Source of the DNA: Saprospira sp. CCB-QB6
Lineage (GTDB): Bacteria; Bacteroidota; Bacteroidia; Chitinophagales; Saprospiraceae
Reading direction: 5' to 3'
Assembly (NCBI RefSeq): GCF_028464065.1
Contig: NZ_CP116808.1
Location: 3,315,501 to 3,379,500, forward strand
DNA: 64,000 nucleotides
A program made the position numbers and the translations under genes. Under the pieces are notes generated by a model that was given only the letters and a program-made list of their open reading frames with translations, was not told the origin of the DNA and searched no databases. This document shows, one piece after another, positions 19,329-29,278 of the stretch (position 1 is the stretch's first letter; each line of letters starts with the position of its first letter).

Positions 19329-20933
19329 TTAGAGGCGAGTATCATCCAAATACTCTTGTCGGTTGGGATAATCCGTCGTAAAATGTAAGCCCCGGCTTTC
19401 TCGACGAATAGCTGCCGATCGAGTGACCAAATAGGCCACGGTAATCAGGTTGCGCAGCTCGCAAAGCGCAGGCGAAATTCTACTTTTGTTATACAGTTCT
19501 TCGGTCTCTTCGTAGAGTAGGCGCAAACGAGAAAAGGCCCGTTCCAAACGCAAATTAGAGCGTACAATGCCCACATAGCTACTCATAATTTCTTTGAGCT
19601 CTTTCATGCTCTGGGTAATGAGGACCAATTCTTTGGGGTCTTGGCTGCCTGTGGCTTCCCAGGCGGGAATCCCCTCTTTCCAATCCCATTCTCCTAGTTT
19701 TTGGTCCAGATCTTTAGCAATGCGATCGGCAAAGACGAGGCCCTCTAGCAAAGAGTTGGAGGCTAGGCGGTTGGCCCCATGTAGGCCTGTACTGGTGCAT
19801 TCGCCACAGGCATAAAGGCGATGAATAGAGCTGCGTCCCCAAGCATCGGTTTCAATGCCCCCACAAAAGTAATGGCAGGCTGGGACTACGGGAATCATTT
19901 GTTCGAATGGATCAATGCCAATGCTTTTGCATTTCTCATAAATATTGGGGAAATGGGCCAAAAAAGCTTCTTGCTCCAAATGTCGACAATCCAAATACAT
20001 GCAGTCGGAACCACTGTTTTTCATCTCTTGGTCAATGGCTCTGGCCACAATATCACGAGGGGCCAAGGATTTACGAGGGTCGTATTTCTGCATGAATTCT
20101 TGGCCCTCGGCATCTTTTAAGATGCCTCCAAATCCACGGACCGCCTCAGAGACCAAGAAAACGGGATTTTCTCCAGCGGGATTATAAAGGGCTGTAGGAT
20201 GAAATTGCACAAATTCCATATTTCGCACTCTTCCCTTAGCCCGATAGGTCATGGCCATGCCATCTCCTGTGGCAATAGTCGGATTGGTGGTCGATTTATA
20301 GACTTGTCCTGCACCACCAGAAGCCATAACAGTGGCTTTGGCCAAGATGCGCTCCGCCTGATTGGTCTTTAAATTTAAGGCATAACAACCATAGCACTCA
20401 ATATTGGGACTGAGCCGAGTGACCCAACGGCCCAAATGATGCTGCGTCAAAAGGTCAATGGCAAAATGATGCTCTAAGACTTCAATATTGGGGAGCTCTT
20501 GGGCTTTGGCAATTAAGGCTCTTTGGATTTCCCAGCCCGTGATGTCTTTATAATGCAAAATTCGATTCTCAGAATGTCCGCCTTCTCGGCCCAAATCATA
20601 CTGTTCTTCCTGCTTTTCTTTGTCAAATCGGGTGCCCCACTCAATGAGTTCACGCACTCGACTAGGGCCTTCTTCCACTACAATCCGAACAATTTCTTCG
20701 TCACAAAGGCCATCTCCAGCATCTAAAGTGTCTTCAATATGCTTTTGATAAGAGTCTTTCTGATCGTCCCAAACGGCAGCGACGCCACCTTGGGCATAGC
20801 TGGTATTGCTTTCCGAAGAAATGGTTTTGCTCAGTACGGCAATACTGCTTTGAGGATGTTTTTCGGCCATCCGAATGGCAAAGCTGAGTCCGGCCACGCC
20901 AGAGCCCAAGACCAAAATATCTACTTTCTTCAT
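19329..20933 (-). CDS. nadB: L-aspartate oxidase
   Basis: NadB oxidises L-aspartate to iminoaspartate with FAD, the first step of de novo NAD synthesis. The FAD motif is ILVLGSGVAGLSFA (GSGVAG at 10-15), with SNTSYAQGGVAAV, RILHYKDITGWEIQRAL, MEFVQFHPTALY and the C-terminal GLHGANRLASNSLLEGLVF. The length of 534 residues is normal. The start at 20933 (MKKVDILVLG) is chosen because the 13 residues in front overlap the anmK end. Spacing to anmK is 4 nt. nadA and nadC are not in the window. Confidence 0.96.
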   Translation of the reverse strand: MKKVDILVLGSGVAGLSFAIRMAEKHPQSSIAVLSKTISSESNTSYAQGGVAAVWDDQKDSYQKHIEDTLDAGDGLCDEEIVRIVVEEGPSRVRELIEWGTRFDKEKQEEQYDLGREGGHSENRILHYKDITGWEIQRALIAKAQELPNIEVLEHHFAIDLLTQHHLGRWVTRLSPNIECYGCYALNLKTNQAERILAKATVMASGGAGQVYKSTTNPTIATGDGMAMTYRAKGRVRNMEFVQFHPTALYNPAGENPVFLVSEAVRGFGGILKDAEGQEFMQKYDPRKSLAPRDIVARAIDQEMKNSGSDCMYLDCRHLEQEAFLAHFPNIYEKCKSIGIDPFEQMIPVVPACHYFCGGIETDAWGRSSIHRLYACGECTSTGLHGANRLASNSLLEGLVFADRIAKDLDQKLGEWDWKEGIPAWEATGSQDPKELVLITQSMKELKEIMSSYVGIVRSNLRLERAFSRLRLLYEETEELYNKSRISPALCELRNLITVAYLVTRSAAIRRESRGLHFTTDYPNRQEYLDDTRL

Positions 20934-20937
20934 AATC

Positions 20938-22050
20938 TTAAGATTTGGGGGGCGGCCAATGGATGCCCCCATTGATACTTGCTATTTTTGCGCCGGTCAC
21001 TTGGGGCCAGGCATTTGTTTGTTTTTCCCAACGCAAGAGGCCAAGTAGGGCCATCAGCAGGGCTTCTTTAAATTCAATGATGTTGTTTTCGGGCAGAAAA
21101 ATCTCAATGCCCAAATCTTCTACATAGGCTTGTAATTGGCTCAAAAGGTAGTGATTAAAAGCACCGCCACCAGAGACCAAAAGTTTTCCTGCTTGCCCAA
21201 AGCCCTCCTCTTTTTGGAGGTCCAAAATGCTTTGCCGCAGCGTAATCCCAATCAGCTCGCAAACTGTAGCCAGCTTATCTTCTGTACTCGCTTCAAATTC
21301 GGCCAAACTGCGGAGCTGTGGCCCCTGCACCCAAGCATTGGAAAGGGATTTTGGGTAAGTTTGCTGATAAAATGGATCGGAGAGCAGGGTGGCCAATAAT
21401 TCTTCTTGGACTTCTCCTTGGGCGGCCCATTGGCCCCCTTCATCATAGGCAGCGCCCTTTTCTTGGGCCAAAAAGTTGAGTAGCTGGTTGGCAGGCGCAA
21501 AATCAAAGGCGCGCCAGTTTTGGCCCGCTCTAGCCGATAAATTGGCAATGCCGCCCAAGTTGAGGTAGTAATCGTAACCTGGAAATAGGTAGGCGTCGGC
21601 TATGGGGGCCAAGGGGGCGCCCTCGCCAGACAAACTGAGGTCTTGGCTCCTAAAATCACTAATTACTGGCCGTCCCGTCAGGGCGGCTAAGGCACTGCCC
21701 CGCCCAATTTGTGCCCCAAAACGCTTGTCGGGTTCATGAAAAACGGTATGTCCATGCGAGGCAATGAAGTCGAGTTGCCGAATTTCGTTTTGGGCCAAGA
21801 ACTGCTGTACTAATTCGGCCATATAGAAGCCAAAATATTGGTCGGTTTTGGCATAGGTCAAGGCGGATTGCTGGGGTAAAGCCCGCAAACGCCCCTCCCA
21901 GGTTTCGGAATAGGGGAGACTTTGGGCGGTAAGCAACTCCCAGCTTTTTAGGCCATTGGGGCCCCATTGCATACGGCAGTAGGCGAGGTCTAGCCCATCT
22001 AGGGAGGAGCCTGACATCAGGCCAAGGATATAGTAGTTTTTGCTGGACAT
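20938..22050 (-). CDS. anmK: Anhydro-N-acetylmuramic acid kinase
   Basis: AnmK phosphorylates and opens 1,6-anhydro-MurNAc during peptidoglycan recycling. The family motif MSGSSLDGLDL lies at 12-22, followed by FIASHGHTVFHEP, QIGRGSALAALTGRPVISDFR, YYLNLGGIANLS and LLVSGGGAFN. The start at 22050 (MSSKNYYILG) gives 370 residues, the family length. The 43 codons in front are translated hairpin repeat. It is 4 nt upstream of nadB, so the two are cotranscribed without an obvious metabolic link. Confidence 0.95.
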   Translation of the reverse strand: MSSKNYYILGLMSGSSLDGLDLAYCRMQWGPNGLKSWELLTAQSLPYSETWEGRLRALPQQSALTYAKTDQYFGFYMAELVQQFLAQNEIRQLDFIASHGHTVFHEPDKRFGAQIGRGSALAALTGRPVISDFRSQDLSLSGEGAPLAPIADAYLFPGYDYYLNLGGIANLSARAGQNWRAFDFAPANQLLNFLAQEKGAAYDEGGQWAAQGEVQEELLATLLSDPFYQQTYPKSLSNAWVQGPQLRSLAEFEASTEDKLATVCELIGITLRQSILDLQKEEGFGQAGKLLVSGGGAFNHYLLSQLQAYVEDLGIEIFLPENNIIEFKEALLMALLGLLRWEKQTNAWPQVTGAKIASINGGIHWPPPKS

Positions 22051-22064
22051 GCTGTTGTTTTTTT

Positions 22065-22210
22065 GGGGCTGCCCCAGCCTTTGGCTGGGTCGGGCTGTGT
22101 CGTGGCTCGCAGGTCTGCTCGGCCCTGCAGGCAGGCACAGCCTGCCTTTGGTCTGCGGCTGTGCCGCACCACTTTCCATCCCTCAGCCGACGGCCCTTTG
22201 GGCCTGCAGG
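22065..22210 (+). repeat. Mosaic hairpin repeat copy 8 (type A)
   Basis: Modules are CCAGCCTTTGGCTGGG, GCAGGCAGGCACAGCCTGCC, GCGGCTGTGCCGC and GGCCCTTTGGGCC. It abuts the anmK start. It is followed by a perfect AATGGATTCCTTAAGGAATCCATT palindrome near 22237-22260. Confidence 0.85.
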
Positions 22211-22337
22211 ATGCAAAAATGGCCCAAACTCCCCCAATGGATTCCTTAAGGAATCCATTGGAGGGGAGGGTGGGCGGGTTAATATTAAGGAATGAGGAGC
22301 GCAGCGACGAATACCGTTCTTACAGCAGCTTGGCAAG

Positions 22338-22496
22338 GCCTAGCGCTGGGGAGCAGTGCCGCCGAAGGCGGCAGACCGAACAGGCGCAGCCTGTGACAAC
22401 AAGGCTGAAAGCCGCAGTTCGATGACCAAAGGGAATAACGGCCGAGCAGGCTTGCGAGCTGCGAAACGTAGCGCCGCAGCAAAGCTGCGGAGGCCC
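22338..22496 (-). repeat. Mosaic hairpin repeat copy 9 (type B, inverted)
   Basis: This copy includes GCCGCCGAAGGCGGC, the module CAAGGCTGAAAGCCGCAG with GTTCGATGACC, and CCGCAGCAAAGCTGCGG. It ends directly at the nadE stop codon, so the nadE transcript may use it as 3' structure. Confidence 0.8.
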
Positions 22497-24134
22497 CTAA
22501 TTCAAATAGCGACCTACAATAGGCATTCTGCGGCCCATACCAAAGGCCTTTTTTGAAATGCGGAGGGTAGGAGGCGTTTGGGCTCGCTTAAACTCATTGC
22601 GATTGACCATTTTGAGGACTCGGCGGACCAATTGGGCATCAAAACCTTGTTGGATGATCTCTTTGGGGCCTTGTCGGCGCTCAATGTATTGAAATAGAAT
22701 TTGGTCCAGCACATTGTAGTCGGGCAAACTGTCACTATCAAACTGATCGGGACGGAGCTCGGCACTTGGGGGCTTGGTAATAATATTTTCGGGAATCAAT
22801 TCGCCCTGCATATTCATAAAGCGGGCAAGCTCAAAAACCTCGGTTTTGTAGAGGTCGCCAATAATGGAAAGTCCACCGGCCATATCGCCATAGAGCGTGC
22901 CGTAGCCCACCGCAGCCTCACTCTTATTAGAGGTATTGAGGAGAATATTGCCAAACTTATTGGAAACGGCCATGAGCAGCATGCCACGAGCGCGGGCTTG
23001 TAGGTTTTCCTCGGCCAAATCGAAAGCTGTGCCTGCAAAAATGGGGGCCAATTCTTTTTGGTAAGCTTTATAAATCTCCTCAATAAAAATGGTATCGTAT
23101 TGAATGTTGAGATTTTGGGCCAATTGCCGGGCATCTTGAATAGAATGCTGAGAAGAAAACTGAGAGGGCATGAGCAGGCAGCGCACATTTTGCGGGCCCA
23201 AGGCCTTAGCCGCCAAAACAGCTACCACGGCAGAATCAATGCCGCCAGAAAGGCCAAAAATGGCTTTTTTTAGGCCCAATTTGCCAAAATAATCGCGCAT
23301 TCCAAGAATCAAAGCATCTTCAATCAGCTGCATTTTTTCTTTGTTCTGGGCTTTGGGGGGTTGGCCTAGGCGGACCGATTTAAGGTCAAAGGTTTTGATG
23401 CACTCCTCAAAATAAGGCAGCTCTTCAAAAAGCTCCGCATCAGGGGAGAAAACAGCAGAGCCCCCATCAAAAATGATTTCGGTTTGGGCGCCCACATGAT
23501 TCACGTAGAAAAAGGGCAGCTTGTAGCGCTGTACATTCTCCTTGATAATGGCTAGGCGTTCTTTGGCCTGGGTATAACTAAAAGGCGAAGCTGATAGATT
23601 AAGAATAAAATCGGGGCCTTGTTTAAACTGCTCATCAAGAGGGCAGATCGTGTAAAGTGGGTTTTCATTGCCCACATTCCAAATATCTTCACAGATAGAA
23701 AGTGCAATTTTATAGCCCTTATATTCGACCAATTTAAATTCGTTGGCGGGCTCAAAATAGCGATACTCATCAAAAATATCATAAGTCGGCAAAAGCGCCT
23801 TATGCTGCCGATGTAGAATTTTGCCATCGGCTAAAAAATAAGCAGAGTTGTAGAGATCTTTCCCTTCTGGAACAGGATTGCGAGAGGGAGCGCCGAGCAC
23901 AATGGCTATGTCCTGAGCGGCTTCGGCTAGCTCTAGCACCAAAGCATCACTTTTGGCAATGAAATCATCAAATTCTAAGAAATCTCTGGCTGGATAACCC
24001 GTGCTAGCCAATTCCCCAAAAACAACGATATCAGCCCCTTGGCCCTTGGCTTCTTCTGTAGCTCGAAGCATTTTGGCCAGGTTTTGTTCAAAGTGGCCAA
24101 TATGGTAGTTAAGTTGAGCGATTGCAATTTTCAT
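22497..24134 (-). CDS. nadE: Glutamine-dependent NAD+ synthase
   Basis: NadE amidates nicotinic acid adenine dinucleotide to NAD. The N-terminal nitrilase-type glutaminase domain shows VVFGELASTGYPARDF (catalytic Glu), HKALLPTYDIFDE (Lys) and ALSICEDIWN (Cys). The C-terminal synthetase domain has the ATP loop GLSGGIDSAVVAVLA and NTSNKSEAAVGYGTLYGDMAGG. The end of the protein, from RPDQFDSDSLPDYNVLD, matches the family. The 545-residue length is normal. Together with nadB about 1.5 kb away it forms a loose NAD-synthesis neighbourhood. Confidence 0.97.
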   Translation of the reverse strand: MKIAIAQLNYHIGHFEQNLAKMLRATEEAKGQGADIVVFGELASTGYPARDFLEFDDFIAKSDALVLELAEAAQDIAIVLGAPSRNPVPEGKDLYNSAYFLADGKILHRQHKALLPTYDIFDEYRYFEPANEFKLVEYKGYKIALSICEDIWNVGNENPLYTICPLDEQFKQGPDFILNLSASPFSYTQAKERLAIIKENVQRYKLPFFYVNHVGAQTEIIFDGGSAVFSPDAELFEELPYFEECIKTFDLKSVRLGQPPKAQNKEKMQLIEDALILGMRDYFGKLGLKKAIFGLSGGIDSAVVAVLAAKALGPQNVRCLLMPSQFSSQHSIQDARQLAQNLNIQYDTIFIEEIYKAYQKELAPIFAGTAFDLAEENLQARARGMLLMAVSNKFGNILLNTSNKSEAAVGYGTLYGDMAGGLSIIGDLYKTEVFELARFMNMQGELIPENIITKPPSAELRPDQFDSDSLPDYNVLDQILFQYIERRQGPKEIIQQGFDAQLVRRVLKMVNRNEFKRAQTPPTLRISKKAFGMGRRMPIVGRYLN

Positions 24135-24376
24135 AGCTTTGTTTATTATGTAAACTAAGTAGGTGTTGGGGATTCAAACGACAATCTAGAAAAAAAGTTG
24201 CTGATTTTACGCACTTTGTTTAAAAAACAAGCAAAGCCCCCTTTTTTATCAATTAGCTAAAGCAATTTAGCTAACCCTAAAGCCACTTTATTTAAGATCA
24301 AATCTAAACTAATAGCTTATTTTGTAATATGATATTTTGTGAATTAGGTTTTGTGCCAAATAATATTTATTAAAAA

Positions 24377-24407
24377 TTGTAAAAGCAATTGACTCGGCTT
24401 ATCTTTA
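24377..24407 (+). promoter_or_regulatory. Bacteroidota-type promoter of the M36 protease gene
   Basis: TTG at 24377-24379 and TATCTTTA at 24400-24407 are 20 nt apart, the same -7 box and spacer as the promoter at 9427-9458. The ATG is 45 nt further on. The remaining intergenic stretch 24135-24376 is AT-rich with no other feature. Confidence 0.5.
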
Positions 24408-24452
24408 TACTTACGTATGCAAATAGCATTATTACACTAATCCAGATCCTAT

Positions 24453-27400
24453 ATGAGAATTTTTACAAGCACAGTATTTTTTTTCGCGCTATTCTTTAGC
24501 CAAACGCTCTTTGCACAGCTAAATAAGAGCTTAATTCAAAGCTTTTTAGAAGAAAAGCGAGAGGCCTTAGGGCTAGAAGTTACAGATATTCAATCTTGGC
24601 GCGTACAAGATGAGTATGAGACCAAAAAGTTGGGGCTGACCCATGTTCATATCCAACAAACCCAAAATGGGATCCCGATTTATAATGCGGTGGCCAATTT
24701 GGCCATTAAAGATGGGAAAGTGGTATCTTTTGGTAATCGCTTAGAAGCAAATTTATCGGCTAGAGTGAATGGCAGTCAAGCCAGTATCAATCCACTTCAA
24801 GCCATTGCTAAGGCTGCAGAGCAGTTGGACCTTCCTTATACTACTGCAGCTAGAGCTCTGGAGCCCGTGAATAATCAGCATTTTATTTTTTCTGCTCCTG
24901 CTTTGTCAATAGAGCCAATTCCGGTTAAGCTGAGTTATTTCCCGACCCAAGCTGGGGATATCCGCTTAGTTTGGGATCTAGAAATTTATCAATTGGATGC
25001 CGCACACTGGTGGTCTATTCGCTTAGATGCCCAAACTGGAGAAATCCTAGATCAAGTAGATTGGGTAATTAGTTGTAATTTTGGGACCTGTGGACACAAC
25101 CATCAGCCAAAGCAAACCTTTTGGCCTAAATTGCCAGCTCCCGCTGCGCCAGAAATGGCCCCACCTCCCGCCACAGACCAATATCGCGTATTTCAGCTTC
25201 CTGTAGAAAGCCCCAGCCATGGTCCCCGCAGTTTGCATATTGGTCCTTTTGATGCCCTAGCCTCGCCCTTTGGCTGGCATGATGATAATGGGGCGGCAGG
25301 AGCCGAGTATACAATTACTCGTGGAAATAATGTTTATGCCTATGAGGACCGAGATGCTGACAACCTTCCTGGCTATTCTCCCGATGGTGGAGCCAGCCTG
25401 AACTTTGATTTTCCGCTTAATCAACAGCAAGTGGCCTCGAATTATGAAGATGCGGCTATTACCAATACCTTCTATATGTCGAACATCATTCATGATGTAC
25501 TCTACCAATATGGTTTTGATGAAGCTAGCGGAAACTTTCAAGAAAATAATTACGGCCGTGGTGGGGCAGCAGGCGATGGCGTAAATGCCGAGGCCCAAGA
25601 TGGTAGCGGAAAAAATAATGCAAATTTTGCTACCCCCGCAGATGGAGGTAATCCACGTATGCAGATGTATTTATGGGACAATACCGGCGCCCCCTATCTG
25701 ACCGTCAATAGTCCCACAGCTATTTCGGGCATTTATCAGGCTCCTCAATCTAATTATGGTGGAGCAGCTGTACCCACTACGCCACTAACGGCAGATTTGG
25801 CTTTGGTGGATGATGCCACTGCTCCAGATGTAAGTGATGCCTGCGAACCAATTGTAAATACCGTTGATATCAGCGGAAAAATTGCAGTCCTTTATCGCGG
25901 AACCTGCGCATTTACCGTAAAAGTACAAGAGGCCCAAAATGCAGGAGCTGTTGCTGCTATTGTAATCAATAATCAGCCTGGTGCACCTATCGTTATGGGC
26001 GGTGGCCCCGCTCCAGGGATCACGATTCCCGCAGTGATGGTCTCTGATGTAGACGGCGCCCGAATTATCAACGAAATGAGCTCTGGTACCGTGAATGCTA
26101 CGCTCCAAGATCAAGGCCTTTTTGACATTGATGGCGATTTTGATAATGGGATTATCATTCACGAATATGGACATGGTGTTTCTACCCGCCTAACTGGTGG
26201 ACCAAGCAACTCTAATTGTTTGAGCAACTCGGAACAAATGGGCGAAGGCTGGTCAGACTGGTATGCCCTGATGATGACGATCGAAACAGGAGACCTTGGC
26301 CCCGATGCCCGTGGAATCGGTACCTTTGCCATTAGCGAGGGAACCAATGGCAATGGCATCCGCCCCACTCCTTATAGTACAGATATGGCAGTTAATCCCT
26401 CGACTTATGCCACCTCTAACAGCTCTGTGGTGCCCCATGGTGTGGGCTATGTTTGGTGTACGATGCTTTGGGACCTTAGCTGGGCTTTTATTGATCGCTA
26501 TGGCTATGATGCAGACCTCTACAATGGAACAGCAGGAAACAACATGGCTATGGATTTAATTACTCTGGGCCTTAAATTACAAGCCTGTAACCCCGGTTTT
26601 GTCGATGGCCGAGATGCCATTTTACAAGCCGATCAACAGCTCTATGGAGGGGCCAATGAATGTTTGATTTGGGAGGTGTTCGCTAATCGAGGACTAGGCT
26701 TTAGTGCCGATCAAGGGAGCTCAGGCAGCGCCACAGACCAAACCGAAGCTTTTGATCTTCCCACAGCCTGTATCAATGTGCAACCCGAAATTTACTTTTC
26801 TCAGGAGACCAATCTAGTGACGGAAGAAACAAATTGTAACTTCCAAGAATATACAATCGACCTGAATATTTCTTTGCCCCCTTCTGATCCAGCTACGGTA
26901 ACTTTTGTTCCCTCGGGTACAGCAACAGCTAGCGCAGATTTTACAATCAGCCCCACTTCAGTTACTTTTCCTGCTGGTACCTATTCTACCCAAACGCTAA
27001 CGATTAGAGTGTTTAATGATGGAGAGATAGAAGGCGATGAACAACTAACTATTGATTTGAGTATTTCGACTGTAGGCGATGCCGTAATCACAACGAATGA
27101 TAACCGCCGCCATATTCTAACTATTGTCGATGAAGATTTGGCCCCCGCTGCTAGCCGGACGGTTGTTATTCTTGATACAGATTTCGAATCTGGCGCAGCC
27201 GGCTATGCGGTCTCTTCTAATGAAGCGGCTTCTTTTTATCTGGGCTCTGCCGCAGATTTCCCAATTGGGGACTGGACTGTGGAAAGTACCAATGCCTCTA
27301 CTTTTGCCTTTACCGTGGATCAAGATGCTTATGAGGGCGATCGAAGCCAAGATTATATCATTACGCCTTCTTTCTCGCTTCAAGGGATGAATAGCTGCCA

Positions 27401-28796
27401 ATTGACTTTTGATCACGCTTTCTCTGATGTAACGAGAACTGGAGGTGGAGCCTTTGACGAATCCGCTCAGGTCCTGATTTCTATAGATGGCGGAAATAAT
27501 TTTACCCCCATTGCCAATATTACCAATACCAGCGTCAATACTACTGCTCGCCAATATACGACCCCTTGGGTGACCGGCCAAACTGTGAATCTAGACGCTT
27601 ATGTGGGCCAAACTGATGTGATGCTCGCCTTTGGCTATAATGATGGCGGAAGTACTTTGGCCGATGCTTACGGCTTTTGCATAGATAATATCTACATTGA
27701 AGCAGGAGCAATTACCAATATTCAACAGGATGTTAATAGCCCCGCCCCAAGAACTTCTCCTTTGGGCAATAACCAAACGGTCCATTTCTATGATCCCTCA
27801 ACGAATAATATCATGGGAACCCTAGAAAATGCCATGGCCTGGGATTATGGCTGTACGCAAATGGAGGTAGACCGAGATGCAAGCTCTGCCGCAGCAACTA
27901 CGGTCAATTTCCTAGATGCCGATCCCGCCAACGCCCTTATGGCCAAAACTTTCTACATTACACCCACTAGCAATAATGCCGCAGGTAGCTATAATGCAAC
28001 TTTCTACTTCCTAGAAAGCGAAATTGCCGCCTGGGAAGCCGCTACCGGCAAAAACCGAAGCTTGCTCAAAGTGGTTAAGGTGGCCAATGCCCCCATCAAT
28101 GATGTCAATTCGACAAATTATAATGGCTATACCATCGAATTGGCCCCCGCTACTCTAGGCAGCTTTGGTGCCAATGGCGTGACGCTTAGCGCTACCTTTA
28201 ATACTGGTTTTTCGGGCTTTGGCTTTGGCGATCCCGATATGACGGTCCTAGCTGTGGAACTCCTTGAGTTTACCGCCGAGGCCGAAACCGCAGAACGCAT
28301 CCGCATCAATTGGAGCACCGCCGAAGAAATCAATGCCGACTATTTTATGGTCCAAAAATCAACCGATGGACTGCAGTTCGAAGATTTGGAACGACAAGAG
28401 GCCTTAGGCAGCCATTCTACATACAAAATCTATGATCGACATCCCGCAACAGGCTACAATTATTACCGCCTCAAGCAGTTCGACCAAGATGGCAGCAGCG
28501 AAACTTCTGTGATTCGCGTGGTGGATATGCAAGCGCCTAAATTGGAGGTGAATCTTAGCCCCAATCCCGCTCAAGATCAACTTTATGTGGATCTACAAGC
28601 AAATTTGGACCAAGAGGTTCGCCTAGAGATTTATGACGCTATCGGCCAAAAAGTAGGCGAAACCGAACAAAAAGTTTTGTTCAAAGGCCAAAATCGCCTA
28701 ACTATCCCTATTGCCGATTTGCCCGCAGCCGTTTATATGCTGCAAATCCGCAATGCCGCTGGCCAACTTAATAGCTACCGCTTTGTGAAGGACTAG
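24453..28796 (+). CDS. Giant secreted M36 (fungalysin) metalloprotease with T9SS domain
   Basis: This 1447-residue protease is exported through the type IX system. The order is: signal peptide (1-22), FTP propeptide region (about 30-200), fungalysin catalytic domain with a PA domain inserted at about 440-560 (NVDISGKIAVLYRGTCAFTVKV), and the zinc motif HEYGH at 570-574 followed by GEGWSDWYAL with the third ligand. A Calx-beta-like region (about 780-890), a jelly-roll-like region with QDYIITPSFSL, and further beta modules come next. A C-terminal sorting domain (about 1365-1447) has LSPNPAQDQLYVDL and ends NSYRFVKD. It probably digests extracellular protein, as suits a predatory or scavenging lifestyle. 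Confidence 0.95.
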   Translation: MRIFTSTVFFFALFFSQTLFAQLNKSLIQSFLEEKREALGLEVTDIQSWRVQDEYETKKLGLTHVHIQQTQNGIPIYNAVANLAIKDGKVVSFGNRLEANLSARVNGSQASINPLQAIAKAAEQLDLPYTTAARALEPVNNQHFIFSAPALSIEPIPVKLSYFPTQAGDIRLVWDLEIYQLDAAHWWSIRLDAQTGEILDQVDWVISCNFGTCGHNHQPKQTFWPKLPAPAAPEMAPPPATDQYRVFQLPVESPSHGPRSLHIGPFDALASPFGWHDDNGAAGAEYTITRGNNVYAYEDRDADNLPGYSPDGGASLNFDFPLNQQQVASNYEDAAITNTFYMSNIIHDVLYQYGFDEASGNFQENNYGRGGAAGDGVNAEAQDGSGKNNANFATPADGGNPRMQMYLWDNTGAPYLTVNSPTAISGIYQAPQSNYGGAAVPTTPLTADLALVDDATAPDVSDACEPIVNTVDISGKIAVLYRGTCAFTVKVQEAQNAGAVAAIVINNQPGAPIVMGGGPAPGITIPAVMVSDVDGARIINEMSSGTVNATLQDQGLFDIDGDFDNGIIIHEYGHGVSTRLTGGPSNSNCLSNSEQMGEGWSDWYALMMTIETGDLGPDARGIGTFAISEGTNGNGIRPTPYSTDMAVNPSTYATSNSSVVPHGVGYVWCTMLWDLSWAFIDRYGYDADLYNGTAGNNMAMDLITLGLKLQACNPGFVDGRDAILQADQQLYGGANECLIWEVFANRGLGFSADQGSSGSATDQTEAFDLPTACINVQPEIYFSQETNLVTEETNCNFQEYTIDLNISLPPSDPATVTFVPSGTATASADFTISPTSVTFPAGTYSTQTLTIRVFNDGEIEGDEQLTIDLSISTVGDAVITTNDNRRHILTIVDEDLAPAASRTVVILDTDFESGAAGYAVSSNEAASFYLGSAADFPIGDWTVESTNASTFAFTVDQDAYEGDRSQDYIITPSFSLQGMNSCQLTFDHAFSDVTRTGGGAFDESAQVLISIDGGNNFTPIANITNTSVNTTARQYTTPWVTGQTVNLDAYVGQTDVMLAFGYNDGGSTLADAYGFCIDNIYIEAGAITNIQQDVNSPAPRTSPLGNNQTVHFYDPSTNNIMGTLENAMAWDYGCTQMEVDRDASSAAATTVNFLDADPANALMAKTFYITPTSNNAAGSYNATFYFLESEIAAWEAATGKNRSLLKVVKVANAPINDVNSTNYNGYTIELAPATLGSFGANGVTLSATFNTGFSGFGFGDPDMTVLAVELLEFTAEAETAERIRINWSTAEEINADYFMVQKSTDGLQFEDLERQEALGSHSTYKIYDRHPATGYNYYRLKQFDQDGSSETSVIRVVDMQAPKLEVNLSPNPAQDQLYVDLQANLDQEVRLEIYDAIGQKVGETEQKVLFKGQNRLTIPIADLPAAVYMLQIRNAAGQLNSYRFVKD

Positions 28797-28820
28797 TGAT
28801 TAACCCGCCTCCAATTTAAA

Positions 28821-28858
28821 TGCTCCCTTTCTGTTTTGCAGGAAGGGAGTATTTTTTT
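28821..28858 (+). terminator. Terminator of the M36 protease gene
   Basis: GCTCCCTTTCT pairs with AGGAAGGGAG around TTTTGC and is followed by a T run. The T run leads straight into repeat copy 10. Confidence 0.7.
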
Positions 28859-28990
28859 GGGGCCTGCCGCCTTCGGCGGCCGGGCTGTCCACTGGCTCGC
28901 TGCTCGCTCGGCCCTGCGCCGCCTTCGGCGGCTGGGTCTGGCCCTTCGGGCCACCAGTTCCCATCCCTAGGCCGACGGCCCTTCGGGCCT
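28859..28990 (+). repeat. Mosaic hairpin repeat copy 10 (type C)
   Basis: The frame differs from type A: GCCGGGCTGTCCACTGGCTCG and CCAGTTCCCATCCCTAGG. Modules are GCCGCCTTCGGCGGC (twice) and GGCCCTTCGGGCC. Confidence 0.8.
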
Positions 28991-28994
28991 TTTT

Positions 28995-29070
28995 ACTGTA
29001 GGTTGAAACCTACAGTAATAATGGTATTGCTTCGCAATGCTCTATAAATGAGGGCTAAACCCCTCATTAA
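28995..29070. repeat. Two-hairpin element
   Basis: It holds CTGTAGGTTGAAACCTACAG, a GCATTGCGAAGC-type stem (ATTGCTTCGCAAT) and GAGGGCTAAACCCCTC. The order matches the element at 19083-19160. It lies between repeat copies 10 and 11. Confidence 0.65.
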
Positions 29071-29083
29071 ATTAACGACCAAC

Positions 29084-29214
29084 GGCCCAGCGCTGCGGAG
29101 GGGTGGCCGCAGGCCAGACCGAGCGGGCAAAGCCCGCGAAGGGCCGAACAGTCTTGTGAGCCCCGCAGCATAGCGGCGGCCGACCTAGCCAAAGGCTAGC
29201 CGGCCGCGGGCCCC
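29084..29214 (-). repeat. Mosaic hairpin repeat copy 11 (type D, inverted)
   Basis: It carries GCGGGCAAAGCCCGC and the long stem GGCCGACCTAGCC with GGCTAGCCGGCC. Its far end, GCGCTGCGGAGGGGTGGCC, is shared with copies 17 and 21. Confidence 0.75.
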
Positions 29215-29225
29215 AAATCCATAAA

Positions 29226-29262
29226 AAAAGCCCAGTCCTGAAACAGAACTGGGCCATATAAT
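29226..29262 (-). terminator. Terminator of the dapA operon
   Basis: GCCCAGTCCTG pairs with CAGAACTGGGC around AAA, with a T run on the minus strand beyond the stem. It lies just after the dapA stop. Confidence 0.8.
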
Positions 29263-29278
29263 TTTAAGTCATTTTTGC

